NCBI GenBank assembly: GCA_022264855.1
Contig: JABYQU010000018.1
Coordinates: forward strand, 1 to 64,000
Reading direction: 5' to 3'
Source: Lenzites betulinus
Lineage: Eukaryota; Basidiomycota; Agaricomycetes; Polyporales; Polyporaceae
Length of the DNA: 64,000 nucleotides
In this document: in pieces, positions 31,573 through 41,843 of the stretch
Numbering within the stretch: position 1 is the stretch's first letter
How the letters are laid out: each line of letters opens with the position of its first letter
Made by a program: the position numbers and the translations under genes
The notes under the pieces: generated by a model
What the model saw: the letters and a program-made list of their open reading frames with translations, nothing else
What the model was told of the DNA's origin: nothing
Database searches by the model: none

Positions 31573-34129
31573 CAGCCCCTGTTGTAGTTCTGATGTATCA
31601 GGAACCGTTTAGGACTCCGCGCCGCTTTACATCAGGAACAGGAAGTGTTCCTGATGTATCATGGGCGGCCGGGAGCGCCAGCGCTGCCCTCCGGGACCTG
31701 CCTAATATGGTAGGCAGGCCCGGGGGACAGCGCTGGCGCCCCCGGGGGCCTCTAATCTCTTATCTCTCAATAGATTATGTCTTATCTCATCTCCCTGGGG
31801 CTTTCCCGCACGCGCCTGTGCCTCCCTCGCAGCCACATCCCGATTAGGCAGGTGCACTCTTGTCCTCCCTCCCCTGCCTACCTGCTTCGCCCCTCCCTCG
31901 CTCAATTCTGGCCCGATTCGCTTCAAAAATGGCGCATATTTCTCGGATGTAATCACGCTACAATCGCGCGCAAACAGAATGGGAATTGGGTAAGTACTGA
32001 CTTTGCTACAGTAGATACAGTGAAAGTGCAGAAGAGGCGACAAAGAACGGGCGATATCTCGTCCGTTCCTTGTCGCCTCGGCGCGCAAAGTACTTTCCCA
32101 TTACGAGGGAATATAGTGCATTCGAACGTGCCGTCATGCGCGCGAATCGGCCGACGGACGGTGGAGCTGCGCTCCGCCCACCCCGGGGGGAGTGCAGCTC
32201 CACTTCCTGTGCTCATTTCTTGTTCCTCTTTGCTCGTATTTATTCATTTTTGCTACTAATACATTGTAGAACACAGGCAGTACGTTTTACGAACACAATA
32301 CGGCCCAGAATCACGTCGAGGAGGGTGGGTAGTAGTGAGATACTACCCACCTTCCTCGACACATAACACTACCGTTTCGGCGCGTATCGCCGCGCAAAAG
32401 GCAACGCCAGAAAGCTGCATTCAGCCGCTTTCTGTCGTTGCCTTTTGCGCGGCGATACGACCACGTAGCGTTTCGCTATCCCTCTCTGCTCCTCCTCCCC
32501 CCTCCCCAGCTGCTCAGCCCCCTTCCATCTCTTCACAGGTACTCTATAACACTGCATACATGTTACTTGATACCCAATGTACCATAGCTACCTCATATAT
32601 AACAATGTAGATCCATCTGTCTTCAACAAACACAGGAAGTCATTAAAAACTCGAAAACTGCGACTGCTGCATATCAAATTAGCTGATACATAGCTACTGA
32701 AGGCACAAATATATCCATAAAGTGGATGGATAGATAGCACCTGTATACAGCTTTCAGACGAGCCCAAGAACATGTAAATTGGTGGAGAACTCGGATTACT
32801 GTCCTACAAAGTGTTTTACAGGGTCTGTATGTACTGTGCTGTACATACAGACTTGCTGAAGCCGCCCGAGACCGTCTTAAGACGGTGGGCGGCTACCTGC
32901 ATGTCTACAGTAATAACGCGATATCTACGTCAGTTCTCGTCCGTTTCCTCTGTAATTTCGTGTGCTGATAGCGAGTTTATACCCCATCAATCGTGCGAGT
33001 TTCTATTGCAATCGGTTCGGCCGATCGCATGGGGCAAGGATGGACATTGTTAGAGCAGATAGGTAGATTATACATTCAAACGGCGTGCGATTGCCCTGTA
33101 CGTTACTCTTCACATACAACAAGCCTATATTCATACATGGAAAAAGTCAGAACGAGATTATATGGAGTATGTGTGCAGCTATGGTCGAAATGGTTTGCTA
33201 CACTGAAAGAGGCACCAATTATCGTACAGGGAGGGTTCCTGCGGTCGGATCGTGGTGCGAAAGGCGCGGACAGAACGCTGAAAGACACCGCGTTCTGTCG
33301 GTGCCTTCCGCGCGGCGATACACGCAGAGATGGTGGAGATATGCGCCATGGAAGGTAGGTAGTAGGGGGACTACTACCTACCCTCCTTGACACATTCTGT
33401 GGCTGTCGTTTGTTTGTAGAACGTATTTCCTGTGGCTTACAGTGTATTAGTAACTAAACAAAACAAGTCCGAGCAAAAACGAACGAAATATCAGCGCAGG
33501 AAGTGGAGCTGCACTCCCCCCGGGGTGGGCGGAGCGCAGCTCCACCGTCCGTCGGCCGTTCCGCGCGCATGCGGGCTCGTTCGAACGGGACTGATGCCCT
33601 CTTGATGGGGAAGCAATTCGCGCACTGGGGCGACAAGGAACGGACGAGATATAGTCCGTTCTTTGTCGCCTCTTTTACCCTGTTACTGTATCCACTGTAG
33701 CACGGTCAGTACTTACCGTATTCCCGTTCCGTTTGCGCGCGATTGTAGCGTAGGCTCACCCGAGTAAAGTGCGCTAATTTTGAAGCGAATCGGCCGCGAA
33801 ACGAGCGAGGGAGAGGTGGAGGAAGCAGCAGGGGGGTGTGGCTGAGGGCAGACTTGCCTAATTGGGATGTGGCTAAGAGGGAGACAGAGGCGCGCGCGGG
33901 AAAGCAGGCAGATGTGATAAGGACACAATCTACAATAGATAAGAGATAAGAGGCCCCCGGGGGTGCCAGCACTGTCCCCCGGGCCTGCCTACCATATTAG
34001 GCAGGTCCCGGAGGGCAGCGCTGGCGCTCCCGGCCGCCCGTGATACATCAGGAACGCTTCCTGTTCCTGATGTAAAGCGGCGCGGAGTCCCAAACGGTTC
34101 CTGATACATCAGGAGTACATCAGCTGGTG
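31573..34129 (-). mobile_element. Foldback hairpin element 3 (2557 bp, inverted)
   Basis: This copy is in opposite orientation to the first two: the left end starts CAGCCCCTGTTGTAG and the right end finishes CAGCTGGTG. It is flanked by the 7-bp repeat CGGGTTC (31566-31572 and 34130-34136). Left arm is to about 32470, centre about 32470-33240 with CCGTCTTAAGACGG near 32872, right arm to 34129. All five hairpins per arm are present, e.g. 32036-32077 and 33628-33670. No transposase frame. Arms differ from those of elements 1 and 2 by scattered substitutions, so the copies are related but not brand new. Confidence 0.88.
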
Positions 34130-34136
34130 CGGGTTC

Positions 34137-34777
34137 AGGTACCAAATCTCCCACTACCGGTTCGACCGATGCACGCGCACGTCATCGCAACATTCAACTC
34201 TCTGCAGCACGTGCACGTCGTTTGACGGAATCCTCCAACATAGGCGACCAACATCGAGAGCAACGCAAGACCCCCGGAGGTACGCGCGCCCCCTCGCATT
34301 CCTCGACGCGCCATCCCGGAAGTACGCGCGCCCTCATCCGTGCGCCCTCGCACACACAACTCCGAGCGTCACGGCTCCGCGCTCGCGCAAACGCGGGACC
34401 CCCGGAGGCACGGGCGCATCCGTGCACTCGCCCATACGCAAGATCACCACTACGCTCACAGAGCGTCAAGGAGCGTTACACGCGCACGCGCGAGACTCCC
34501 GGAGGTACGCCCTCACCATTGCATCCTTCGACACGCTATCGCAGCGCGCTGAGCTGCCACCGTACAGAGTTCCGCGCACCAAATTGGACGCGCCCTCCCA
34601 GTCGGCTCGAGTACGCGAGTCTCCCGGAGGCTCCCGCGCATCCGTGCACTCACCCATACGCAAGATCCCCTCTACGCTCACAGAACGTCAAGGACCGTTA
34701 CACGCGCACACGCGAGACTCCCGGAGGTACGCCGGCTCATCGCATTATTCTATGCGGCATCGCAGCGCGCTGAACTA
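34137..34777. repeat. GC-rich direct repeats with CCCGGAGGTACG blocks
   Basis: The motif CCCGGAGG(T/C)(A/T)C recurs near 34270, 34396, 34500, 34624 and 34722. The segments 34393-34553 and 34622-34776 are direct copies: both run from CCCGGAGG through GCATCCGTGCACTC and CGCATACG-like sequence to GCATCGCAGCGCGCTGA. The frame running through 34222-34773 is low-complexity and not a credible gene. The first 80 bp (34137-34215) may be the continuation of whatever element 3 interrupted. Confidence 0.6.
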
Positions 34778-35128
34778 ACATGTAGCTTAATAGCAATACT
34801 CATATGGGCAACATTGATTATAACTAGCATATAACAGTGCAAATAGTTCATATTAAATGTGTATAAGTGTATATACTGCTTCAACAGAGCTATAGTAACC
34901 CAGCTATGGCATTGTAACGACCTGTAATTACTTGAAGCAGATATAGAAATACTATTCAATATGGTGCTGGATTATTAGGGTGATATGCGACTGCCAGGAG
35001 AATTGGCAATTGCATATTATAATTTCACTGGTGATCCTCAATTATTGCACAGCCTCTGAACTGGCTATATATATAGTCTCAGGCCTTTGGGCTCAGATAG
35101 CCCCCTTCCAACCCCCCCTTTCTAAGCT
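34778..35128. other. AT-rich upstream region of BAH/PHD copy 3
   Basis: Composition switches abruptly from GC-rich to AT-rich at about 34777, a likely element or unit border. No coding sequence. It presumably holds the promoter of the gene at 35129. A pyrimidine-rich CCCCCTTCCAACCCCCCC tract lies about 20 bp before the start codon. Confidence 0.5.
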
Positions 35129-36398
35129 ATGCCTACCCTCGCACCAGTCCCTCGCACTGCGATAGAATGGAGTGATGCATTCCGTGCAGGTGAAGTTGTA
35201 CAGGGCCTATTGTGTACGTATTCATCCCGCCTGCGTTCTGGTGTATTTTCTAAGTTGAATTATTAGGCTGTCGCCCAGAACCTGGTGAAAGCTTTTACAT
35301 CAAATGTCGCGATTAGTATGGCTCTGCCTGTCATTTGTGCACAAACACTAATGGCTTGCTTGCAGTGTCTCCATTTACCCTGATGGGTCTGGACGTGATG
35401 ATGCAATCAAGTTCGACCGCAAGATGTATGCGCGCATTGCTGGGTTGTGCAAGCATCCTGAACTGGGTTCGGTAAGTATATATACAATATCTAATATGCT
35501 ATCTCTCACATTACACTTCACATAGCTTGTCAAGCTCCACTGGTACTTCTCCTATGGGGAGCTTACCCCTGACGAGATGGCCAACCAAGTCGGGCGGGAC
35601 TTTATTGTGTCCCAGGGGGAGAACGAGCTCGTATCGCTGTCCCACGACACATACACATTCATCGAACGCATCCATTCGCTCGAGCGGGTCATCAATATGA
35701 CCCCCACTGCCATCTCCTTCCCAGTGATCAATGCAGTCACCCTTTTCGCCAGGGGTGACAAGACTCTCATACGCAGCTTCAACATGAACAACCCCACCCT
35801 TGAGCGCTATGAGCTGCCACTTGTGAGTTCTTTCCCCCCGTATTTGCTCAAATCTATTTCTAACACATATTAACTTTAGAGCTGTGTGTTCAGCATGTGC
35901 ACCGAAACCTGCGATGGCCAGTATAGCCTACCGGCCTTGGGAGCTGAGGGCGACATACTTCGGTGGTGCTTTCGGTGCAACAAGTGGCTCCATACCACCT
36001 GCTGCGAGCGCTCCAATGCTGTCGAGGTCTCCCTCCCCCTCCCTCGCGATACCCGTCCTCTGCAGCCCCAAACAGTCGAGGAGGCCGTTCAAATGCGATG
36101 CGGAAACCGTGTCCAATATGGGCCATTCGACTGGTTGCTTTGGCAGCAGCTCAGCACACTTCCCATCCAGCGTGGGATGCCAGGCCTCAACTACGTGCTC
36201 TCATTCGAGCTCATTATCAGCAAGATCCGCGAAGAAGATGCTGAGAACGGCTGCCCCAATGACGTTCAAGAGTATCTTTTGGAGAATATTGGTGTGGCAA
36301 AGGATATTGGGCTGATGCCCCAGGAGGCATTGGCATTGTTGCAGGGTTGGAAGCCAGAGGACATTTATGAATGCCCTATCTGTGGTAATGATATCTAG
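35129..36398 (+). CDS. BAH + split PHD-like protein, copy 3 (complete)
   Basis: Exons 35129-35213, 35267-35315, 35366-35471, 35526-35822 and 35880-36398 give 351 residues. Exon lengths (85, 49, 106, 297, 519) equal those of copy 2. BAH domain spans about residues 15-165. PHD-like ligands are at about C186, C190, C209, C212, H217 and C220, then C344 and C347 at the very end (ECPICGNDI). The 123 residues between C220 and C344 contain YGPFDWLLWQQL and SFELIISKIREED. Start ATG is followed by a short N-terminus that leads straight into the BAH domain. The protein is diverged from copies 1 and 2 yet free of stops, which suggests selection on the protein. Nuclear chromatin reading is the inferred role. 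Confidence 0.82.
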
Positions 36399-36535
36399 TA
36401 TTTTTACTGAGTTTGAATACAATTTACAAGAGTATTTGATTGACTAAGATCATAAGATTATATGCCTGTGAACAGCTTTATACCTGTCTTATGTCACCTG
36501 TAACGTCTACCAAACTTATAGTAACCCAATGCAGT

Positions 36536-36775
36536 TATACACACAGAGAGTGTCACCGGGAGGCACCTCTGTGCATGGCATACATAGGCAATAACATTTG
36601 CCATGCCACGGGGAGCTTCTGGGTGACTCTCTTTACACACACACACCTGTTTTGTTAACGTAATGCAGGTATACACACAAAGAGTGTCACCGGGAGGCAC
36701 CTCTGTTGCATGGCATGCATAGGCAATAACATTTGCCATGCCATGGGGAGCTTCCAGGAGACACCCCCTCTTATA
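36536..36775. repeat. Two 120-bp repeats behind BAH/PHD copy 3
   Basis: Two direct copies start near 36536 and 36662. Each contains GAGTGTCACCGGGAGGCACC and GCATAGGCAATAACATTTGC. They match the repeats behind copy 2 and share the GTGTCACC/GGCACC motif with the 80-bp array behind copy 1. Confidence 0.75.
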
Positions 36776-36984
36776 ATATATGTTCACAATGCATTGCCAT
36801 ATGGTACGCAAATATTATCTGTGATACGTGAAGTGGTGTCGCACTATACGGTACTTGTAGCAAAATATATTTTATGACCGACGTCCCAATAAGGCAAGTG
36901 CTAACCCTGAAAGTGCGCACCGTAGGGTTAGGTTTGGCCCATAATCTGACCCCTGTGACCCCTGGCATGTCCTCATAACCCTAA
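36702..36984 (+). mobile_element. Conserved 3' module C, abutting a truncated Gypsy
   Basis: Third copy of the module also at 3753 and 6014, nearly identical from GTGATACGTGAAGTGGTGTC to the end CCTCATAACCCTAA. Its last base adjoins the Gypsy integrase coding sequence, which is cut there. The inner hairpin AACCCTG/TAGGGTT now has one mismatch. Confidence 0.65.
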
Positions 36985-39728
36985 GTTCGCTCGCTTAATC
37001 CATCGGTCTGAGGATGGAACGCAGTAGACATGAGCAGTTTTGCTCCCATTAGTCTATGAAGTTCTCGCCAAAACTTGGACGTGAATTTACTGTCTCGGTC
37101 CGAGACAATAGATTCCGGCAGCCCATGCAGCCGCACAACTTCTTGGAGATATATTAACGCCAATTCGGCGGCAGTATCCGTTGTTCGGATGGGTATCAAG
37201 TGGACCATCGACGTCAGTCGATCCACTACTACCCATATATAATCGCAACCAAACGCGACCGGGAATGGCCCAACGAAATCCATAGAAATAGACTCCCAAG
37301 GCCGCCTGGGCACCGGCAGATGGTGTAATAGCCCGGCAGGCCGTTGAGTCGATGCTTTAGCCATGTGACAAATACCACAGGTGGTACAGAACTTATCCAC
37401 ATCTCGCCTCAAAGTAGGCCACCAGAACCATCTGCGGATGTATTCCGCGGTCCGTTGCGGTCCTAAATGGCCCAATGCTGTATGAGCTCGGTCTAAAATA
37501 AGTTCAGGAATCATCCTGCGACCGAATAACACTCGGGGAAGGCATAACACTTCTTCATAATCACAATTTTTCGTGTATATTAGCCCATCGGGCTGTCGGA
37601 AGTTACGGTGGTGGTCCGGATTCTCCACTATCTTCCGAAACGTGACATCGTGGCTATAACCCCGCCGAATGGCTTCCATCAGCCCATCCTCCATCTCCAC
37701 ATACGGGCGTAATGATGGCCCATTAGCCAGTGATTCCGATAGTGTTGGATTGGCCTCCTCATCCTGCGTTTCTCGCACCACTGGCCTGGGCTGATGCGAG
37801 GCGTACTCAGCCGCTTCTTCTTGCTGAGCTTCTACGGGCTCTCTCAGTTTACGGGCTGCTTCTGCCTCCGCTATCATGGCCATTTTCTTGGCAGTATGAC
37901 GAATTATACGGCCGGCACCTAGTTCAAGTACTCGGGACTGGGGCAAATCATCCCTATCAGGGTCTAGCCTGGCGTCGGCATTAACATATTCGTATTCCTC
38001 GAACAAGTCATGAGATCCATCGGCCTCATGATACCTCGACAAACAGTCCGCGACCTTGTTCAGGTGACCCGGTATGTACGATATCGTATAGTCGAATCGA
38101 GATAGGTACTCATACCAACGAATCTGCCTATTATTAGGCTGGGGAACACCCTTGAGAAATTCCAAGGCTCGATGGTCGGTCACTATACGGATTTTCCGTC
38201 CCAGTAGCTTGTCTTCCCACTTGAGTAGTCCTTCTAGGATGGCGAGAGCTTCTTGCTCGTAGGTTCTATAGGCTCTTTGTGCACTCGTCAATTTCTTTGA
38301 CATGAACCCTGCAGGCCTGCAAGTCTGCCAATCCTGGCCTTGACCATACAACACTCCTACTCCATACAGCGAGGCATCACAAATCAGCCATATTGGCTCT
38401 GGCTTATTAGGATCAATAGGCCGTAGAATGGGCACTTTACATGCTAGGGCTTTGATCGATTCAAAGCATTTATCATGTAAGGCCCGCCATATGAACGGCC
38501 GGTCATTATGTACCATGTCCGCTAACGGGGCAGTGTATGAAGTAACGTCAGGCATGAAATGCGCCAAGTAGTTGACTAGTCCTAAGAATCGTTGGACGTC
38601 GTGATATGTACGAGGCGTCCGCCAATGGCGGATACGGCTCATTTTGTCGGTATCTGCATGTAGCCCTCGGTCATCAATCCGATGGCCGAGACAGTCTAAG
38701 CTCTTCGAAAACAAATCGCACTTTTTGCGACTTAAGTATAGCTTCGCTTTACGGAGCGCATCAAACACGAGCTTCAAGTGCTCTTCATGTTCTGCCTTGG
38801 TATTGGAAAAGACGAAAATATCGTCTAGATACACATGTACGAATCGGCCTATAAACTCACGAAATATCGTGGTCATTAGTCTCTGGAAGGTGGAGGGCGC
38901 ATTCGTATCGCCTTGTTGCATGACTTCGCTCACAAACGTCCCAAAGGGCGTCGCGAACGCAGTTTTCCAGATATCCGACGCAATAATGCGAACTTGTTCA
39001 TACGCATCGGATAAATCGATCTTCGAGCAATATTTGGCTCGGGCTACGTCCATCCTGATTTGGTCCTGATCCGGGAACGGAGTCAAATCATGAACGGTAT
39101 TGTCGTTACGCTGTCTTGCGTCAATGACAGTCCTTAGCTTGCCATCTTTCTTGGCTACACATAATAACGGCGCCGCTTGCGGCACGGTAGCTGGCTTCCA
39201 CCAACCTGCCTTCACATATCTGTTAATCTTGGCCAATAGCTCAGTCTTTATAGACTCTGCACATCTTGGCAGGTGATACTTGTATGTCTTATGTTCATCG
39301 ATGAGTGGTATCTTATGATCTACCTCCCGGAATGGGGGCAGCTCCTCCGGCGGCGGCCGCATTATATCCTCCGTGGCCTTATACCACTTCTCCCGGAGCT
39401 TCTCTAGCTCGGCTTCTTCGTCATCCTCCACCGTAGCCATATGGCTACTCTTGTCTCGTATCTCCTCCCATTGCCCTATAGCAATTTGTTCCATTACTCG
39501 GCCTATTCGGCGCTGATTCTCCTCCTTGGCTACTTTTAGCCGGTGTTCCGACGAATGCACCGAAGGCGGCATCTCTTCCATGATTACAGGCATTGAGCTA
39601 TTTTTTGCCCGTCCTTGATGTCGAATTGGAATGTCTACGGCTTCCTTGCCGTCCCCTCCCCTTTCCATACTCGACTCTGAGAGCGCATGACGCGTGCGGG
39701 AGGGCTCCACCTTAGTGGATTGCGTCAT
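36981..39728 (-). CDS. Gypsy pol: RT, RNase H, integrase (truncated)
   Basis: Order: linker of about 130 residues; reverse transcriptase (LLCVAKKDGKLRTVIDAR, SKIDLSDAYEQVRI, catalytic YLDD near 38830); RNase H (LICDASLYGVGVLYGQG, YRTYEQEALAILEGLLKW, VTDHRALEFL); integrase with a zinc-binding HTALGHLG...CTTCGIC motif and the DDE core (MDFVGPFPVAFG; IVSDRDSKF; Glu in DGLSERT). The frame breaks off one codon or so after the third catalytic residue, where module C starts; the TAG that ends it belongs to the module. Upstream it is in frame with gag-protease across a TAG at 39735. Confidence 0.9.
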   Translation of the reverse strand: MTQSTKVEPSRTRHALSESSMERGGDGKEAVDIPIRHQGRAKNSSMPVIMEEMPPSVHSSEHRLKVAKEENQRRIGRVMEQIAIGQWEEIRDKSSHMATVEDDEEAELEKLREKWYKATEDIMRPPPEELPPFREVDHKIPLIDEHKTYKYHLPRCAESIKTELLAKINRYVKAGWWKPATVPQAAPLLCVAKKDGKLRTVIDARQRNDNTVHDLTPFPDQDQIRMDVARAKYCSKIDLSDAYEQVRIIASDIWKTAFATPFGTFVSEVMQQGDTNAPSTFQRLMTTIFREFIGRFVHVYLDDIFVFSNTKAEHEEHLKLVFDALRKAKLYLSRKKCDLFSKSLDCLGHRIDDRGLHADTDKMSRIRHWRTPRTYHDVQRFLGLVNYLAHFMPDVTSYTAPLADMVHNDRPFIWRALHDKCFESIKALACKVPILRPIDPNKPEPIWLICDASLYGVGVLYGQGQDWQTCRPAGFMSKKLTSAQRAYRTYEQEALAILEGLLKWEDKLLGRKIRIVTDHRALEFLKGVPQPNNRQIRWYEYLSRFDYTISYIPGHLNKVADCLSRYHEADGSHDLFEEYEYVNADARLDPDRDDLPQSRVLELGAGRIIRHTAKKMAMIAEAEAARKLREPVEAQQEEAAEYASHQPRPVVRETQDEEANPTLSESLANGPSLRPYVEMEDGLMEAIRRGYSHDVTFRKIVENPDHHRNFRQPDGLIYTKNCDYEEVLCLPRVLFGRRMIPELILDRAHTALGHLGPQRTAEYIRRWFWWPTLRRDVDKFCTTCGICHMAKASTQRPAGLLHHLPVPRRPWESISMDFVGPFPVAFGCDYIWVVVDRLTSMVHLIPIRTTDTAAELALIYLQEVVRLHGLPESIVSDRDSKFTSKFWRELHRLMGAKLLMSTAFHPQTDGLSERT

Positions 39729-39734
39729 GCTCCC

Positions 39735-41837
39735 CTATTTGACAGGATTAGCCTTGTTCGGCACGCGATTCCCTGGCCTATACTCCTTCATCGCCGTATT
39801 GATAATTGGTTCTTTGAATAACGGTATCACCGTTCCTCTGACCACTATCTGATCACGGCCGAAATCTAAGAGCACTCCATGCTCGCGACAAAACACTGTT
39901 CCCAGTATGGCATCGTATCGGTCTATGTCGACAACGTCGAAGTAGTGTTCTTTCTTAACAGTTCCCACTGTCAAAGTAGCCCTTGCACCAAAATTAATGC
40001 GGGTCTTGCTACCCTTCGTGCCCAGTTGAAGCCCTACTGGCTCCTTCAAATCAACCCTGCTAGCTTTGCAGATATAGGCAAATTCCGGAGTAATAGAATC
40101 CGTAGTACACCCAGAGTCAAACAGCACGAGCGCCTTGACGTTGTTTATCCATAGTTCGGCGCATAATGTACGCTGGCTGTCTAGCCTCCGTTGTGGTTGA
40201 TCCCCATCATCCGTGGCCTTTCGCACTTTAGCGTCGTATAACCATGCGTGCCTCAAGCCCTTGTCTCTCGCTACGGCCATGCTATTAAGCCGTTCGGCCT
40301 CACCGACACCATCGTTTTGTAGGGACTCTACCCTCATGGCCCCAAATAATACGGCGTCCCCGTAATCGTCTATTTCGCCTGGCGAGTCCGCCTCGTTCAC
40401 ATCGCTTTCGTACTGCGATCCGCCGTAGCCCGGTTCAGACTGGGGATACTCATCCTCATCGGGATATGTTTCCTCGTCCATGAGCCCTTCGGCTTCGTAT
40501 TCACTAGCTTCCAAGGCTTTCTCGTCTGAGGCTGCCTGAGCGTTTAGCCCACTATTCTCATGGTCCGAATTGTCATCCACTACTCTTTGTGCAAACATCT
40601 TCGGCCCAGCGATTCCTCGCTGATTGAATTTGGGACAAGTGGGGTCGGCCGCATAATGACCTATCTGTCCACATGCAAAACATTTCACAGCCGCTTTACT
40701 GGCATTCGGCTTATCAGTCCGTTGTTGAGGGGCATGAGGCGCAGCAGGCGGAGCTGAGGGCTTATTTGAGGCATTCATGCCTCGAAATCCTCGCCTACCA
40801 AACCCCCTAGACACGCTGCGAACAGGTCGCGAGGCTCCCTTCTCCGCGTCCTCCTTGGGTTTATTACCCTTGTGGTCATTAGCACTCTTGCTACTAGCAG
40901 GGTGTGCTGCAGTCGATGTCCTCGACTTTCGGCGCATTGCCATAGACCGTGAGTTTTGCTCTAGGTCCAATGCTGCTTGATACAGCTCCGTCAATGAATT
41001 ATACTGCACGGACAGGCCGTTATATACAGTCAACAATTCCTCAAATCGGTCGGGCAACGCGTCCATGAATTTCTGACGTTGTTGGAACTGAGTGGGAGTC
41101 TCCCACATGCGCTCTGCATGATATAGTAATCGTTCGTATAACGAGGCAACTCCGCCCTTCTCGGCACTATACTGCAATTGTTCAAATTCATGAGCGGCGA
41201 CCATATGGATGTCCCAATGTATAAACCGGCGATATAGGCCGACGATGGCCTCGTCAAACCACCAATCGCGTTTATCGCGTGAAGGGGATCGAATGGTATT
41301 CTGGAACCAAGTGGCTGCGTCGCCGCCCAGGCAGGTGCCTAATATTCGCACTCGATCCCCATCCAGCTCAGGACCTGTAATTCGTAATGTACTAAAGTAT
41401 TCCAGCAGATTCTGGAGCCAAACTATAAACCCATCTGGGTCATCCTTGCCCTCAAATGCCTTGGGCACCGCCAATTTGGCTACTTTAAGATATGCTGGCG
41501 GCGCCGTGGTAGGTGGGTCGGCTACCGACTCTTGAATCATGTCCAATATACGTTGGACGCCTTGTATATCCCTGGGTCCGTTTCCAGGCACAAGGTAGGC
41601 CAGATCGTCCCGTCCAGCCATGGCACCAGGTGTTTGCCCCGCCGCTGAGCTCATCCGATTGCCCGGAAATCGAGAAGGGGCCATGGATCGGCGGGACCGT
41701 AAAGGGTCCGCTCTGGCGAATACGGAGATCGAAGGCATGGTGGTACGCCGAAATGGCGTAGTTGAAGCGGACGATTCATCGCGGCCTTCCGCGGCTCCAG
41801 TACGTCTGCGGCGCAAGTTAGCGGAGTCGAATGCCAC
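39735..41837 (-). CDS. Gypsy gag core and aspartic protease
   Basis: Gag-like helical region (FDEAIVGLYRRFIHWDIHMV, FMDALPDRFEELLTVYNG), a zinc knuckle CFACGQIGHYAADPTC (with six residues between His and the last Cys, one or two more than the classic spacing), an acidic linker, then a retroviral-type protease with FDSGCTTDS and YDAILGTVF. The frame starts directly after a TGA at 41844-41846 and is continuous with the 42827-41844 segment. It ends with TAG at 39735-39737; pol follows in the same frame after GGG AGC. Confidence 0.88.
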   Translation of the reverse strand: MAFDSANLRRRRTGAAEGRDESSASTTPFRRTTMPSISVFARADPLRSRRSMAPSRFPGNRMSSAAGQTPGAMAGRDDLAYLVPGNGPRDIQGVQRILDMIQESVADPPTTAPPAYLKVAKLAVPKAFEGKDDPDGFIVWLQNLLEYFSTLRITGPELDGDRVRILGTCLGGDAATWFQNTIRSPSRDKRDWWFDEAIVGLYRRFIHWDIHMVAAHEFEQLQYSAEKGGVASLYERLLYHAERMWETPTQFQQRQKFMDALPDRFEELLTVYNGLSVQYNSLTELYQAALDLEQNSRSMAMRRKSRTSTAAHPASSKSANDHKGNKPKEDAEKGASRPVRSVSRGFGRRGFRGMNASNKPSAPPAAPHAPQQRTDKPNASKAAVKCFACGQIGHYAADPTCPKFNQRGIAGPKMFAQRVVDDNSDHENSGLNAQAASDEKALEASEYEAEGLMDEETYPDEDEYPQSEPGYGGSQYESDVNEADSPGEIDDYGDAVLFGAMRVESLQNDGVGEAERLNSMAVARDKGLRHAWLYDAKVRKATDDGDQPQRRLDSQRTLCAELWINNVKALVLFDSGCTTDSITPEFAYICKASRVDLKEPVGLQLGTKGSKTRINFGARATLTVGTVKKEHYFDVVDIDRYDAILGTVFCREHGVLLDFGRDQIVVRGTVIPLFKEPIINTAMKEYRPGNRVPNKANPVK

Positions 41838-41843
41838 GCTTCT

